Shown: positions 23,584 to 31,672, counted from the first letter of the stretch. The stretch is 64,000 nucleotides of DNA from Caulobacter sp031457805 (GCF_031457805.1 NZ_JAVDXI010000001.1:496001-560000), one strand, 5' to 3'. Notes: generated by a model from the letters alone, not told the origin. Program-made: numbers and translations.

Positions 23584-23763
23584 ATGGCCGACCTGTTCCA
23601 AGCGTTCTGGTGGCTTCTGTTTCCGTTGGCGTTCGGCGCGATGGGCGCCTTCCGTATGTGGCTGGACTGGCGCGCGCGTCTTGAGCTGACCAAGACCCTG
23701 CGGGCGTTCGCAGAAAAGGGGCTCGAGCCGCCGGCTGCGCTCCTGGCCCAGTTGAACCGATAG
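23584..23763 (+). CDS. 59-residue single-pass membrane protein of ECF cassette 1
   Basis: A small protein with one membrane helix (WWLLFPLAFGAMGAFRMWL) followed by an amphipathic cytoplasmic segment and a GLEPPAALLAQL tail. It aligns closely with the first about 60 residues of the next gene (shared DLF-x3-WWLLFP and a G-x-EPP-x2-LL tail). It is a partial paralogue of that gene. It starts a run of four co-oriented genes leading to an ECF sigma factor. No named function is known to me. Confidence 0.75.
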   Translation: MADLFQAFWWLLFPLAFGAMGAFRMWLDWRARLELTKTLRAFAEKGLEPPAALLAQLNR

Positions 23764-23775
23764 GGAGCGAAGACG

Positions 23776-24186
23776 ATGTTTGATCTGTTCAATCGGTATT
23801 GGTGGCTGCTCTTTCCGATCGGCTTCTTCATCTACAGCGCATTCCAGAGCTGGCTGTCCTATCGCTCGAACCGTGAAACGCTGGACCTGATCAAGGCCTA
23901 TGCCGCTTCGGGACGTGAGCCGCCGCCGGAGCTACTGAACCGCCTGAGCAAGCGCCAGAACTTCGACGCCGATGATCACGCCGAGCGAGCCCGAGGCGAA
24001 GGCCGATACGACGGCTGGTACCAAGTGGTCCTGTTCGGCATGCTTTGCGCGGGCTTCTCCTATGCGGCGTTTGCGGACATCTACGGCGCGGGCGAGGCGT
24101 TCACGATCGTTGCCTTTGTGATGGCCGCCTTGAGCGCGGCCTCCCTGGTCCAGGTGTTGTTCGTCGGCAAGCGGCGGCGCGACTGA
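23776..24186 (+). CDS. Membrane protein upstream of ECF sigma factor 1
   Basis: A 136-residue protein with an N-terminal helix (WWLLFPIGFFIYSAFQSWL) and a conserved juxtamembrane segment ending GREPPPELLNRL. Two further helices lie near residues 80-103 and 107-130. A similar segment occurs in the 59-residue neighbour and in the DUF6249-like protein at 25116. The stop overlaps the sigma factor start (TGATG), so the two are translationally coupled. A role in sensing or in anchoring the sigma control complex is inferred from position alone. Confidence 0.78.
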   Translation: MFDLFNRYWWLLFPIGFFIYSAFQSWLSYRSNRETLDLIKAYAASGREPPPELLNRLSKRQNFDADDHAERARGEGRYDGWYQVVLFGMLCAGFSYAAFADIYGAGEAFTIVAFVMAALSAASLVQVLFVGKRRRD

Positions 24187-24701
24187 TGGACGCCGCGCTC
24201 GTCAGACAGGCGCGCGCGGGCTCGGAGGTCGCCTTCGCCAGGCTGGTGGCGACTCATGAAAAGCCGCTGCGAGGCTTTCTGCGAAAGAGCGGCTGGATCG
24301 ACGCCGACGACATCGCCCAGGAGGCTTTCGTGGCGGCCTGGAGTCATCTGCCCAAGCTCCGCGACGATGCGGGCTTTCGCACCTGGCTCTATGGCGTCGC
24401 CTGGAAGAAGGCGTTGTCGCACCGGCGGGGCGCGCAGCGCGCCGCCGCCCGGGATGAGGCCTGGCGTGGCGAGCAAGACTTGGAGGCCGCGACGGACGTG
24501 GCCGCCGAGGATCGCCTGGCGCTGGAGGCGGCGCTTGCGACCTTGCCGGAAGACCAGCGCGCTTGCGTTACCCTGTGTCTGGGCCAGGCTTGGTCGCACG
24601 CAGAGGTTTCCGACGCATTGGGCATTCCTTTGGGCACCGTGAAGTCGCATGTTACCCGTGGTCGCGAACGGCTGCTGGCGGTTCTGGGAGGATCTCGATG
24701 A
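24186..24701 (+). CDS. ECF-type RNA polymerase sigma factor, cassette 1
   Basis: A 171-residue ECF sigma factor. Region 2 is visible as ADDIAQEAFVAAWSHLPKL and region 4 as LPEDQRACVTLC and SHAEVSDALGIPLGTVKSH with VTRGRERL. There is no sigma 1.1 or region 3, as expected for the class. It is coupled to the membrane protein before it and overlaps the putative anti-sigma gene after it by four bases. Target promoters are not identifiable here; I saw no clear GGAAC-type ECF -35 upstream of the cassette. Confidence 0.92.
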   Translation: MDAALVRQARAGSEVAFARLVATHEKPLRGFLRKSGWIDADDIAQEAFVAAWSHLPKLRDDAGFRTWLYGVAWKKALSHRRGAQRAAARDEAWRGEQDLEAATDVAAEDRLALEAALATLPEDQRACVTLCLGQAWSHAEVSDALGIPLGTVKSHVTRGRERLLAVLGGSR

Positions 24702-25006
24702 CCCCTGATGATCAGCTCTCGCTTTTCCTGGCGGAGCGGCCTGCGGCAAGCCGCGCGGATCTGTTCACCGCGGTGGTGATGCAGAAGGTCGAGCGCCGCG
24801 TCTTGTTCCAGCGTATCGCGGTCGCCGGCGGCGGCTCGGCTGTGGTCGGCTTGATCGCCTGGGCCTGCGCGCCGGCGCTGAACGTGCTGGTTGGCGCTCT
24901 AGCGCCTGGTCTGGCCCCCGCTGCGGCCGTCTTGGGCTTGGTCGCCGTCACGCTGGTCGTCAGCAGCTCAGCGGTCCGACAGCGCCTGGGTTGGGCCGCT
25001 GGCTAG
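24698..25006 (+). CDS. Putative membrane anti-sigma factor, cassette 1
   Basis: A 102-residue protein with a short cytoplasmic N-terminus (TPDDQLSLFLAERPAASRAD) and two membrane helices. The segment VMQKVERRVLFQRIAVAG matches VMAKLDRGWAMRRMFIAVAG in the corresponding gene of cassette 2, so the two are paralogues. The position after an ECF sigma gene with a four-base overlap (ATGA) is typical of anti-sigma factors. It has no zinc-binding ZAS motif, so it would be a noncanonical one. Confidence 0.75.
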   Translation: MTPDDQLSLFLAERPAASRADLFTAVVMQKVERRVLFQRIAVAGGGSAVVGLIAWACAPALNVLVGALAPGLAPAAAVLGLVAVTLVVSSSAVRQRLGWAAG

Positions 25007-25115
25007 AGGCTTACGAAAGTTTCATGGCGAACGGCGCCTCCAAACGGATGTGTGAGCGCCTCTTATCAGTGAAGGCGGCGCGGGGGCGTCGTCCACCGAA
25101 CTGGAGGATTTGAGA

Positions 25116-25502
25116 ATGGGTCCCGAAATTATCGTCCCGGTCGCGCTCTTCGCCATGATCTGCGCGGTCGTCTGCGTGCCGCTGTATCTCAAGAGCAAGG
25201 AGCGCATGGAAATGCAGGCGACGCTCCGTCTCGCCATCGAGAAGGGACAGCCGGTCCCGCCCGAGGTGATCGAGGCCATGACCCGCAACGTTAAGATGCC
25301 GCCGACCCGGCTGCGCGATCTGCGAACCGGCGTCATCTGGTTGGCGGTCGGCGTCGGCGTGGGTCTGGCGACCTATTTTGGCGACTTCATCAATGGCGAC
25401 GGCGATTTCGACGGCTTCGGCATCGCCTGCATCCCCGCTGTGATCGGCGTGGCGTTCATCGTCTTGAGCTTCTTCAATCCGAACAAGGAACAGCGGGTCT
25501 AG
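25116..25502 (+). CDS. DUF6249-like membrane protein leading ECF cassette 2
   Basis: A 128-residue protein with an N-terminal helix (VPVALFAMICAVVCVPLYL), then a charged segment KSKERMEMQATLRLAIEKG and PVPPEVIEAM. A helix pair follows near residues 70-120. The juxtamembrane block resembles those in the two small membrane proteins of cassette 1. ATG 25116 has CTGGAGG eight bases upstream. It is followed after 31 bases by an ECF sigma factor gene. The DUF6249 label is from memory and should be checked. Confidence 0.75.
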   Translation: MGPEIIVPVALFAMICAVVCVPLYLKSKERMEMQATLRLAIEKGQPVPPEVIEAMTRNVKMPPTRLRDLRTGVIWLAVGVGVGLATYFGDFINGDGDFDGFGIACIPAVIGVAFIVLSFFNPNKEQRV

Positions 25503-25533
25503 GGCCCGAGGCCTTGGGAGGGGCTTGACTTCA

Positions 25534-26109
25534 ATGGGCATGGAACGCCCGCCAACGGGACACGATGTCGAGCTCGCCGCACAGGCGGCGGGCGGCGATC
25601 GGATGGCCTATGGGGAACTGGTGCGGCGGCATGGCTCGGCCGTCCGGGGGCTGCTGCGACGCATGGGCGCCGACTCCGCCACCGCCGACGACTTGGCGCA
25701 GGACGCGTTCATGGCGGGCTTCGAACAGGTCGCCGAGTTTCGAGGTGATGGGACCTTCGGGGCCTGGATCAAGAAGATCGCCGCACGGCTCTATCTGAAG
25801 CGCGTCAAGCGCGAGGCCCGCCTCATTTTCTCGGACAATGTCGAGCCGCTCGAAGAGATATCCGTGAAGGATGCGTCCGGCGACGCCGCCAGCCGTATCG
25901 ATCTCGACGAGGCGCTCAAGAGTCTGTCACGGGGTGAGCGCTTGTGCGTTTCGCTCTGCTATGGGGCCGATTGGTCCCATGGCGAAGCGGCGGAGGCCTT
26001 GAACATCCCGATCGGCACGGTGAAATCCCATGTCAAACGTGGTTTGGACAAACTTCGGGCGAAACTCGCCCGACCGGATGAGGGCGCGAGGAGGGAAGCT
26101 CATGGCTGA
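25534..26109 (+). CDS. ECF-type RNA polymerase sigma factor, cassette 2
   Basis: A 191-residue ECF sigma factor with region 2 ADDLAQDAFMAGFEQVAEF and region 4 LSRGERLCVSLCYGADWSH and GTVKSHVKRGLDKLRAKL. It is clearly related to the sigma factor at 24186-24701 (same region 4 layout: CV-x-LC, WSH-x-E, IP-x-GTVKSHV). ATG 25534 follows GGGAGGGG at a ten-base distance; ATG 25540 is an alternative. It overlaps the next gene by eight bases. Confidence 0.92.
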   Translation: MGMERPPTGHDVELAAQAAGGDRMAYGELVRRHGSAVRGLLRRMGADSATADDLAQDAFMAGFEQVAEFRGDGTFGAWIKKIAARLYLKRVKREARLIFSDNVEPLEEISVKDASGDAASRIDLDEALKSLSRGERLCVSLCYGADWSHGEAAEALNIPIGTVKSHVKRGLDKLRAKLARPDEGARREAHG

Positions 26110-26482
26110 ACCCGATTTCGAAGCGCAATTGACCCGCATGTTCGCTCAGGCGCCGTCGTTTCCGGACACGGCGCTGTTCAATGCGGAAGTCATGGCCAAG
26201 TTGGATCGAGGCTGGGCGATGCGGCGGATGTTCATCGCCGTCGCCGGAACGGGCGCTGGCCTGATCGGCGCGTTCCAGATCTTCGGCAGCCGGTTCACCA
26301 ACGAACTGGCGCAGCTCTCCCGCGAGGGCAGCCACGGTCTGGAGACCGAGATCAATGGCGGATGGGCGAAGCTCACCTCGCTGCTGAGCACGCCGTCCAG
26401 CGCCGAAGCGGTCTGGCTGGCCGCAGGGCTGGCGGTGGTCGCCCTGGCCTTCGCTGTCACACGCGTGGTCGAGGATTTCTAA
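26102..26482 (+). CDS. Putative membrane anti-sigma factor, cassette 2
   Basis: A 126-residue protein with a cytoplasmic N-terminus (residues 1-43), a membrane helix near 44-62, a middle segment and a second helix near 100-118. Its juxtamembrane segment matches that of the cassette 1 protein at 24698-25006. It overlaps the sigma gene by eight bases, so it is translationally coupled. An anti-sigma role is inferred from context; no zinc motif is present. Confidence 0.75.
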   Translation: MAEPDFEAQLTRMFAQAPSFPDTALFNAEVMAKLDRGWAMRRMFIAVAGTGAGLIGAFQIFGSRFTNELAQLSREGSHGLETEINGGWAKLTSLLSTPSSAEAVWLAAGLAVVALAFAVTRVVEDF

Positions 26483-26575
26483 GGGGTTTTCGCCGCATTA
26501 TCGCTGTTCATGTTGCGGTGCGGCGCGATCTCGCCCACAAACGGCGCCCAAAGAGCGTCTTAGGGAGGGTTCGCC

Positions 26576-27403
26576 CTGTCCGCCCATCGTGAAGAGACGG
26601 TTCGCCGTCTGGCCGCCCCCGACATCGCCGCCCGCAAGGGCGGCGTGCCCATTGTCTGCCTGACCGCCTACACCGCCCCGGTCGCGGCGGCGCTGGACGA
26701 GGCTTGCGACGTCCTGTTGGTCGGTGACTCGGTCGGCATGGTCGTCCATGGTCTGCCCAACACCGTCGGCGTCACCATGGAGATGATGATCCTGCACGGT
26801 CAGGCTGTGATGCGGGGCTCCCGCAAGGCCATGGTCGTCGTGGACATGCCGTTCGGCTCTTATGAGGCCTCGCATGAGGAGGCTTACGCGAACGCCGTCC
26901 GGATCATGAAGGATACGGGCGCCCAGGCGGTGAAGGTCGAGAGCGGCCCGACCGTCCCCGACACTATCGCTTACCTCACCCGGCGCGGCGTGCCGGTCAT
27001 GGGCCATGTGGGCCTGCGCCCGCAGGCGGTGCTGCTGGAAGGCGGCTTCAAGGCCAAGGGCAAGGACGACGCAGGACGCGCCAAGGTGCTGGAGGAAGCC
27101 AGGTTGACGGCTGAAGCCGGCGCCTTCGCCATCGTCGTCGAGGGAGTTGCTGAGAGCCTTGCTCGAGAGGTGACCGAGTCGGTGTCTGTCCCGACGATCG
27201 GCATCGGCGCCTCGGCCGGTTGTGATGGTCAGGTGCTGGTCGTCGACGACATGCTGGGCCTGTTCGACTGGACGCCGAAGTTCGTGCGCCGCTACGCCGA
27301 CCTGAAGAACCAGATCGAACGCGCCGCCGCTCAATACGCCAGCGACGTCCGCGATCGCAGCTTCCCGGGGCCGTCGGAAACCTACTACGCCAAGAAGCCA
27401 TAA
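26576..27403 (+). CDS. panB: 3-methyl-2-oxobutanoate hydroxymethyltransferase
   Basis: PanB transfers a hydroxymethyl group from 5,10-methylene-THF to 2-oxoisovalerate, the first committed step of pantothenate synthesis. Conserved segments are CLTAYTAPVA, VLLVGDSVGMVVHG, DMPFGSYEAS, GHVGLRPQ and PTIGIGASAGCDGQVLV. I start it at CTG 26576 (275 residues). The frame has no ATG, GTG or TTG until GTG 26645, which would cut the conserved N-terminus, and AGGGAGGG stands about seven bases before the CTG. The protein from CTG begins SAHREETVRRLAAPDIAARK, a sensible PanB leader. Confidence 0.95.
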   Translation: MSAHREETVRRLAAPDIAARKGGVPIVCLTAYTAPVAAALDEACDVLLVGDSVGMVVHGLPNTVGVTMEMMILHGQAVMRGSRKAMVVVDMPFGSYEASHEEAYANAVRIMKDTGAQAVKVESGPTVPDTIAYLTRRGVPVMGHVGLRPQAVLLEGGFKAKGKDDAGRAKVLEEARLTAEAGAFAIVVEGVAESLAREVTESVSVPTIGIGASAGCDGQVLVVDDMLGLFDWTPKFVRRYADLKNQIERAAAQYASDVRDRSFPGPSETYYAKKP

Positions 27404-27412
27404 AACGGCGCG

Positions 27413-27439
27413 TTGCGACCGCGCGCGGCACGCTATAGG
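27413..27439 (+). promoter_or_regulatory. Candidate housekeeping promoter of the YfgM-bamB operon
   Basis: The element TTGCGAC (27413-27419), a 12-bp spacer and GCTATAGG (27432-27439) fit the Caulobacter sigma-73 consensus (TTGACGS, 10-14 bp, GCTANAWC) with a few mismatches. A hairpin GCGGACG/CGTCCGC follows at 27452-27471, in the presumed 5' leader. The operon starts at 27556. Confidence 0.5.
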
Positions 27440-27555
27440 TTCGCCGCCTCAGCGGACGGCCCTTCGTCCGCCACATTCTGTCCTAAACCCGACGGGGTTC
27501 CTCGCATCAGCGGGGAGCGCCCAAGGGCCAGCGCCTGTTTTCGGAGCCTCGTTTC

Positions 27556-28308
27556 GTGGTCGATGTTTTTGACGAAGTCGAAGAACAGCTTCGGGCGGAG
27601 CGTTATCGCACGCTAGCCATGAAGTCGCTGCCCTGGGTGGCGGCGGCGACGGCGGTGGTGGTGATCGGCGTCGGCGGGTACTGGGGATGGACCAGCTACC
27701 AGACAGGTCAGACCGACAAGGCCTCGCAGGCCTATCAGGCCGCGCTTCAGACCGCGCAGACCCAGGGCCCCGCCAAGGCGTTTGAAGGGTTCAAGGGCGT
27801 CGCCGACACCAATGCCAAGGGCTACAAGTCCCTGGCGTTGATGCAGATGGGCGCGATCCGGCTTGAAGAGAACAAGACCAAGGAAGCCGTCGCCTACTTC
27901 GATGAGGCCGCCAAGGTCGCGCCCGGTCCGATGATCGGCGATCTCGCCCGCCTCAAATCCGCCTTCGCCCTGATGGACACCGCTTCCTACAAGGACATCG
28001 AGACGAGGTTGACGCCTTTGGCGGGGGAAAAGAGCCCATACCGCGTGTACGCCAAGGAGGCGCTGGCCTTCGCCAAGCTGCAGGCTGGCGACCTGGCTGG
28101 GGCGCGGTCGGAGTTCGTGATTCTGGCCAACTCGCTCGACGCCAACACGTCGGAGGCGGTGCGCCAACGCGCTCAGGCCGCCATGCAGCTCATCGACTCC
28201 GGCTCGGCTAAGGATCTGGCCGCCGCCGTCAAGGCTGCGGCGGCGTTGCCGTCCGCGCCTCCGATGATGCAACTGCCGCCCGCCGCCGCCCCGAACGCCG
28301 CCCAATGA
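27556..28308 (+). CDS. YfgM-like tetratricopeptide-repeat membrane protein
   Basis: A 250-residue protein with a short cytoplasmic N-terminus (VDVFDEVEEQLRAERYR), a single membrane helix near residues 24-46, and a periplasmic TPR-type region with repeats such as YKSLALMQMGAIRLEENKTK. An Ala/Pro-rich tail ends it. The family works with the Sec translocon and periplasmic chaperones in E. coli. It starts at GTG 27556. Its stop overlaps the bamB start by four bases, a pairing conserved widely, so both probably serve envelope biogenesis. Confidence 0.86.
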   Translation: MVDVFDEVEEQLRAERYRTLAMKSLPWVAAATAVVVIGVGGYWGWTSYQTGQTDKASQAYQAALQTAQTQGPAKAFEGFKGVADTNAKGYKSLALMQMGAIRLEENKTKEAVAYFDEAAKVAPGPMIGDLARLKSAFALMDTASYKDIETRLTPLAGEKSPYRVYAKEALAFAKLQAGDLAGARSEFVILANSLDANTSEAVRQRAQAAMQLIDSGSAKDLAAAVKAAAALPSAPPMMQLPPAAAPNAAQ

Positions 28309-29735
28309 GCCTCAAGATGATCTCCAAGCGTTCCGTCGCGCTGGTCGCGCTGATGTCGGCGGCCGTGACGGTCAGCGGCTGCTCGACCGTGTCCAAGCTC
28401 AATCCCTTCGACAAGAGCGAGAAGAACAAGAGCACCGCCAGCCAGGGCCAGCGGATCTCGATCATCGCGTTCGACCAGAAGGTCGAGGCTAACGAGTCGC
28501 TGAAGGGCGCGGACTTCTTCCTGCCGGATCCTGCGGCGCAGGCCGAGTGGCGCCTGCCCGGCGGCAATCCGGAGCAATCGATCGAGCACGTCGACGCCGG
28601 TAAGGCTTTCCAGGTGGCCTGGAAGAAGGGCTTCGGCAAGAAGGGCGGCGCCAAGTTCCACGTCACCGCGCCGCCGGTGGCGTCCGGTGATCGCATCTTC
28701 GTCATGGACGGCGAGGCCGATGTGGTCGCGATGGATGCGCGGTCCGGCGACATCGTTTGGCGCAAGGACCTTCGTCCGGCGGCCGGCCCGACGATCAAGG
28801 GCGGCTTCCTGGGCCTCATCCCCAAGAAGAACGACCGTCTTGGCTTTGGCGGCGGGGTCGCCCTGGGTCCTGACAACAAGCTCTATGTCGCCTCGGGCTT
28901 CCGCTTTGTCGCCCAGATCGATGCGGCGACCGGAACAGTGGGGTGGACCCAGCCGACCTCGACCCCGATCCACGCCGCCCCGACCGTGGTCGATGGCCGC
29001 GTCTTCGTGGTGTCGACCGACAACGAACTCCTGACCTTCGCGTCTGAGACCGGCGTACCAGGCTGGACCTATCAGGCGCTGAGCGAGCCCGCGCGGATCC
29101 TGGCGGCGTCTACGCCGGCCGTTAGCGGCGACACTGTGGTTTCGGGTTTCGCTTCGGGTGAACTGGTCGCCCTGCGGGCGGCTAACGGCAACGACCTGTG
29201 GAACGAAGCCCTCAGCCGCGCCAGCCGCACCAACGCCCTGTCGGAGATCCGCGACATCCCGGGCCGTCCGGTGATCTACAAGGGTGACGTCTTCGCCGTC
29301 AGCCATTCGGGCGTGTTCGCCGCCACCGACCTACGCTCGGGCCAGGCGCGCTGGAGCTTGCCGGTCACCGCTATCACCACCCCCTGGGTCGCCGGTGACG
29401 TCGTCTATGTCGTCGACAAGGCGGGCCAGGTCATCTGCGTGTCGCGCGAGAACGGCGCCGTCTACTGGATCCAGGATCTCAACGACTCGGCCAATCTCTC
29501 GAAGAAGCAGAAGAAGAAGCGGGCCAAGAAGCCGCGTCTGTGGTCGACCCCGATCCTGGCCAATGGCCGCCTGATCACGGTGTCGAGCGAAGGCGAGGCC
29601 GTCGCCCTGAACGCCAAGACCGGCGCGAAGGAAAAGACGCTGAAGATCGGTTCTCCGGTTCTGCTGAATCCGATCGCGGTGGGCGACATGATCTATCTGG
29701 TCACCGACGACGCTGAGCTCGTCGCCATTCGCTAA
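28305..29735 (+). CDS. bamB: Outer-membrane beta-barrel assembly lipoprotein BamB
   Basis: A 476-residue lipoprotein with a lipobox (TVSGCS, Cys about residue 26). PQQ-like beta-propeller repeats follow (for example VVAMDARSGDIVWRKDL, LVALRAANGNDLWNEAL and VICVSRENGAVYWIQDL). BamB is an accessory of the BAM complex that inserts outer-membrane proteins. The protein is longer than E. coli BamB (about 390 residues); a lysine-rich loop KKQKKKRAKKPR near residue 400 accounts for part of this. It follows the YfgM-like gene with a four-base overlap. Confidence 0.92.
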   Translation: MSLKMISKRSVALVALMSAAVTVSGCSTVSKLNPFDKSEKNKSTASQGQRISIIAFDQKVEANESLKGADFFLPDPAAQAEWRLPGGNPEQSIEHVDAGKAFQVAWKKGFGKKGGAKFHVTAPPVASGDRIFVMDGEADVVAMDARSGDIVWRKDLRPAAGPTIKGGFLGLIPKKNDRLGFGGGVALGPDNKLYVASGFRFVAQIDAATGTVGWTQPTSTPIHAAPTVVDGRVFVVSTDNELLTFASETGVPGWTYQALSEPARILAASTPAVSGDTVVSGFASGELVALRAANGNDLWNEALSRASRTNALSEIRDIPGRPVIYKGDVFAVSHSGVFAATDLRSGQARWSLPVTAITTPWVAGDVVYVVDKAGQVICVSRENGAVYWIQDLNDSANLSKKQKKKRAKKPRLWSTPILANGRLITVSSEGEAVALNAKTGAKEKTLKIGSPVLLNPIAVGDMIYLVTDDAELVAIR

Positions 29736-29739
29736 CCTC

Positions 29740-29759
29740 CTGGTCCCCGCTGGGACCAG
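29740..29759 (+). terminator. First hairpin after bamB
   Basis: CTGGTCCC (29740-29747) pairs with GGGACCAG (29752-29759) over a four-base loop, five bases after the bamB stop. It has no T-run and precedes a stronger terminator at 29777-29815. Confidence 0.45.
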
Positions 29760-29776
29760 AGGCCTAAATCCTTGAA

Positions 29777-29815
29777 GCCCGGGTCGGCGAAAGCCGGCCC
29801 GGGCCTTCGCTTTTT
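29777..29815 (+). terminator. Rho-independent terminator after bamB
   Basis: GCCCGGGTCGGC (29777-29788) pairs with GCCGGCCCGGGC (29793-29804) around a GAAA tetraloop. The sequence CTTCGCTTTTT follows, with five Ts at 29811-29815. It separates the bamB operon from der. Confidence 0.85.
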
Positions 29816-29860
29816 CGGCTCCCTTTTGCGATGGGGGCGAAAATCGACTACTGGACGCCT

Positions 29861-31630
29861 ATGCCTTTGAAACTCGCCATCGTCGGCCGGCCCAATGTGG
29901 GCAAGTCCACGCTGTTCAACCGCCTCGCCGGCAAGAAGTTGGCGATCGTCGACGACCAGCCGGGCGTCACGCGTGATCGCCGCTACGCTTCCGGCAGCCT
30001 GGGGGATCTCGAGCTCGAGCTGATCGACACCGCCGGCTTCGAGGACGTCGACGACTCCAGCCTCGAAGCGCGGATGCGCGCCCAGACCGAAGCCGCGATC
30101 GAGGAGGCCGACGTCTCGCTGTTCGTGTTCGACAGCCGCGAGGGCGTGACGGCGCTGGACGAGGTGTTCGCCGCCATCCTGCGCAAGCGCGACAAGCCCG
30201 TCATCGTCGCGGCCAACAAGGCCGAGGGCAAGGCGGGCGAAGCCGGCGCGGGCGAGGCGTTCCGCCTGGGCCTTGGCGAGCCGATCCCGATCTCGGGCGA
30301 GCATGGCGAGGGCATGGCCGAGCTCTACGCCGCCTTGGTGGCCTTCGAGCCTCAAGACGAGTCTGGCGATGACGACGATGACGACGACAGCAAGCCGATC
30401 CGCATCGCGATCATCGGCCGCCCGAACGCCGGCAAGTCGACCCTTGTGAACCGCCTGCTGGGCGAGGACCGCTTGCTCACGGGGCCCGAAGCCGGCATCA
30501 CCCGAGACTCCATCTCGGTCGACTGGGAGTGGGACGGTCGCAAGATCCGCTTGGTCGACACGGCCGGCCTTCGCCGCAAGGCCAAGGTCCAGGACAAGCT
30601 GGAAAAGCTGTCGACCGCCGACACCATCCGCGCCATCACCTTCGCCGAGGTGGTGCTGCTGGTGATGGACGCCACCCATCCGTTCGAGATCCAGGACCTG
30701 CAGATCGCCGACCTTGCCGAACGGGAAGGGCGGGCCGTGGTGTTCGTCTTGGCCAAGTGGGACCTGATCGAGGATCAGGCCGCCCACCTTGCAGCTTTCC
30801 GCGAGCATGCGGAGCGCATGTTGCCGCAGCTACGCGGCGCCCCGGTCGTGGCGCTGTCGGGCGAAACCGGCAAGGGCATCGGCCATCTGATGCCAGCGGT
30901 CATCAAGACCCACAAGGACTGGTCGACCAAGGTCAAGACGCGCGACCTGAACGACTGGTTGCAGATGGCGATGCAGCGGCACCCGCCGCCGGCCGTCAGC
31001 GGCCGACGTGTGAAGCCGAAGTACATGGCCCAGACCAAGGCTCGTCCGCCGACGTTCGTGCTGTTCTCCAGCCGCGCCGACCAGATGCCGGATCACTACC
31101 GTCGCTATTTGGTCAACAGCCTGCGCGAGAGCTTCGACCTCCCGGGCGTGCCGCTGCGGATCACCATCAAGTCGGGTGCGAACCCCTACGCGGATGGCGA
31201 AGCCAAGGGCCATAGCGGTCGCGGCAAGCGCGAATTTGAGCGCCGTGAGCGGGAAGAAGAGCGCATCCGGGCCTCGCGCAACACAGTCAAGAAGTCCAAG
31301 CGTCTAGCCGCCGAGGCCGCCGCGAAGGCGGCTGAAGCCGCGGGCCTGCCTGATCCGGGCAAGGCTGCGGTGAAGTCGGTGAAGAAGAAGGGGCCCGCCG
31401 TGGCCAAGGCCGCGCTGAGCGACGCTACAATCGCGTCGGAGCCCGGCAAGGCGGCGGTGAAGTCGGTGAAGGCCAAGGGGCCCCGCGCCCAGAAGAAGGT
31501 TTCGACCACGCCGAGCTACAAGGTCGGCGCCAAGGCGGCGGGCGGCAAGGCGGCTGGGCCAAAACGTCCCACGGCGGGGGCGCGTACGGTTCGTGGCAAC
31601 ACGGGACCTGGGCGTCCCAAGGGGCGCTGA
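29861..31630 (+). CDS. der: Ribosome-assembly GTPase Der (EngA) with a long basic tail
   Basis: A 589-residue double-GTPase needed for 50S ribosome maturation. The first G domain has P-loop GRPNVGKST, DTAGFED and NKAE; the second, after an acidic linker (DDDDDDDS), has GRPNAGKST, DTAGLRRKAKV and AKWD. A KH-like C-terminal domain includes KPKYMAQTKARPPTFVLFSS. Most Der proteins have about 440-490 residues; here about 120 more follow, rich in Lys and Ala, with the segment GKAAVKSVK-x-KGP repeated twice. ATG 29861 starts the G1 strand directly, as in the family; ATG 29831 would add ten residues. Confidence 0.95.
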   Translation: MPLKLAIVGRPNVGKSTLFNRLAGKKLAIVDDQPGVTRDRRYASGSLGDLELELIDTAGFEDVDDSSLEARMRAQTEAAIEEADVSLFVFDSREGVTALDEVFAAILRKRDKPVIVAANKAEGKAGEAGAGEAFRLGLGEPIPISGEHGEGMAELYAALVAFEPQDESGDDDDDDDSKPIRIAIIGRPNAGKSTLVNRLLGEDRLLTGPEAGITRDSISVDWEWDGRKIRLVDTAGLRRKAKVQDKLEKLSTADTIRAITFAEVVLLVMDATHPFEIQDLQIADLAEREGRAVVFVLAKWDLIEDQAAHLAAFREHAERMLPQLRGAPVVALSGETGKGIGHLMPAVIKTHKDWSTKVKTRDLNDWLQMAMQRHPPPAVSGRRVKPKYMAQTKARPPTFVLFSSRADQMPDHYRRYLVNSLRESFDLPGVPLRITIKSGANPYADGEAKGHSGRGKREFERREREEERIRASRNTVKKSKRLAAEAAAKAAEAAGLPDPGKAAVKSVKKKGPAVAKAALSDATIASEPGKAAVKSVKAKGPRAQKKVSTTPSYKVGAKAAGGKAAGPKRPTAGARTVRGNTGPGRPKGR

Positions 31631-31642
31631 TCCTAGAGCAAG

Positions 31643-31672
31643 CGTGGCCGCCGCTTGCGAGCGGCGGCCACG
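31643..31672. terminator. Hairpin between convergent der and chemoreceptor genes
   Basis: CGTGGCCGCCGC (31643-31654) and GCGGCGGCCACG (31661-31672) form a perfect 12-bp stem with a six-base loop. It lies between two convergent genes and could stop transcription from both sides. It has no T-run. Confidence 0.6.

Noticed and set aside
26510..26563. A 17-codon ATG frame just before panB.
   Set aside because: It could be a leader peptide, but no ribosome binding site or regulatory codons are visible and such frames are common by chance.
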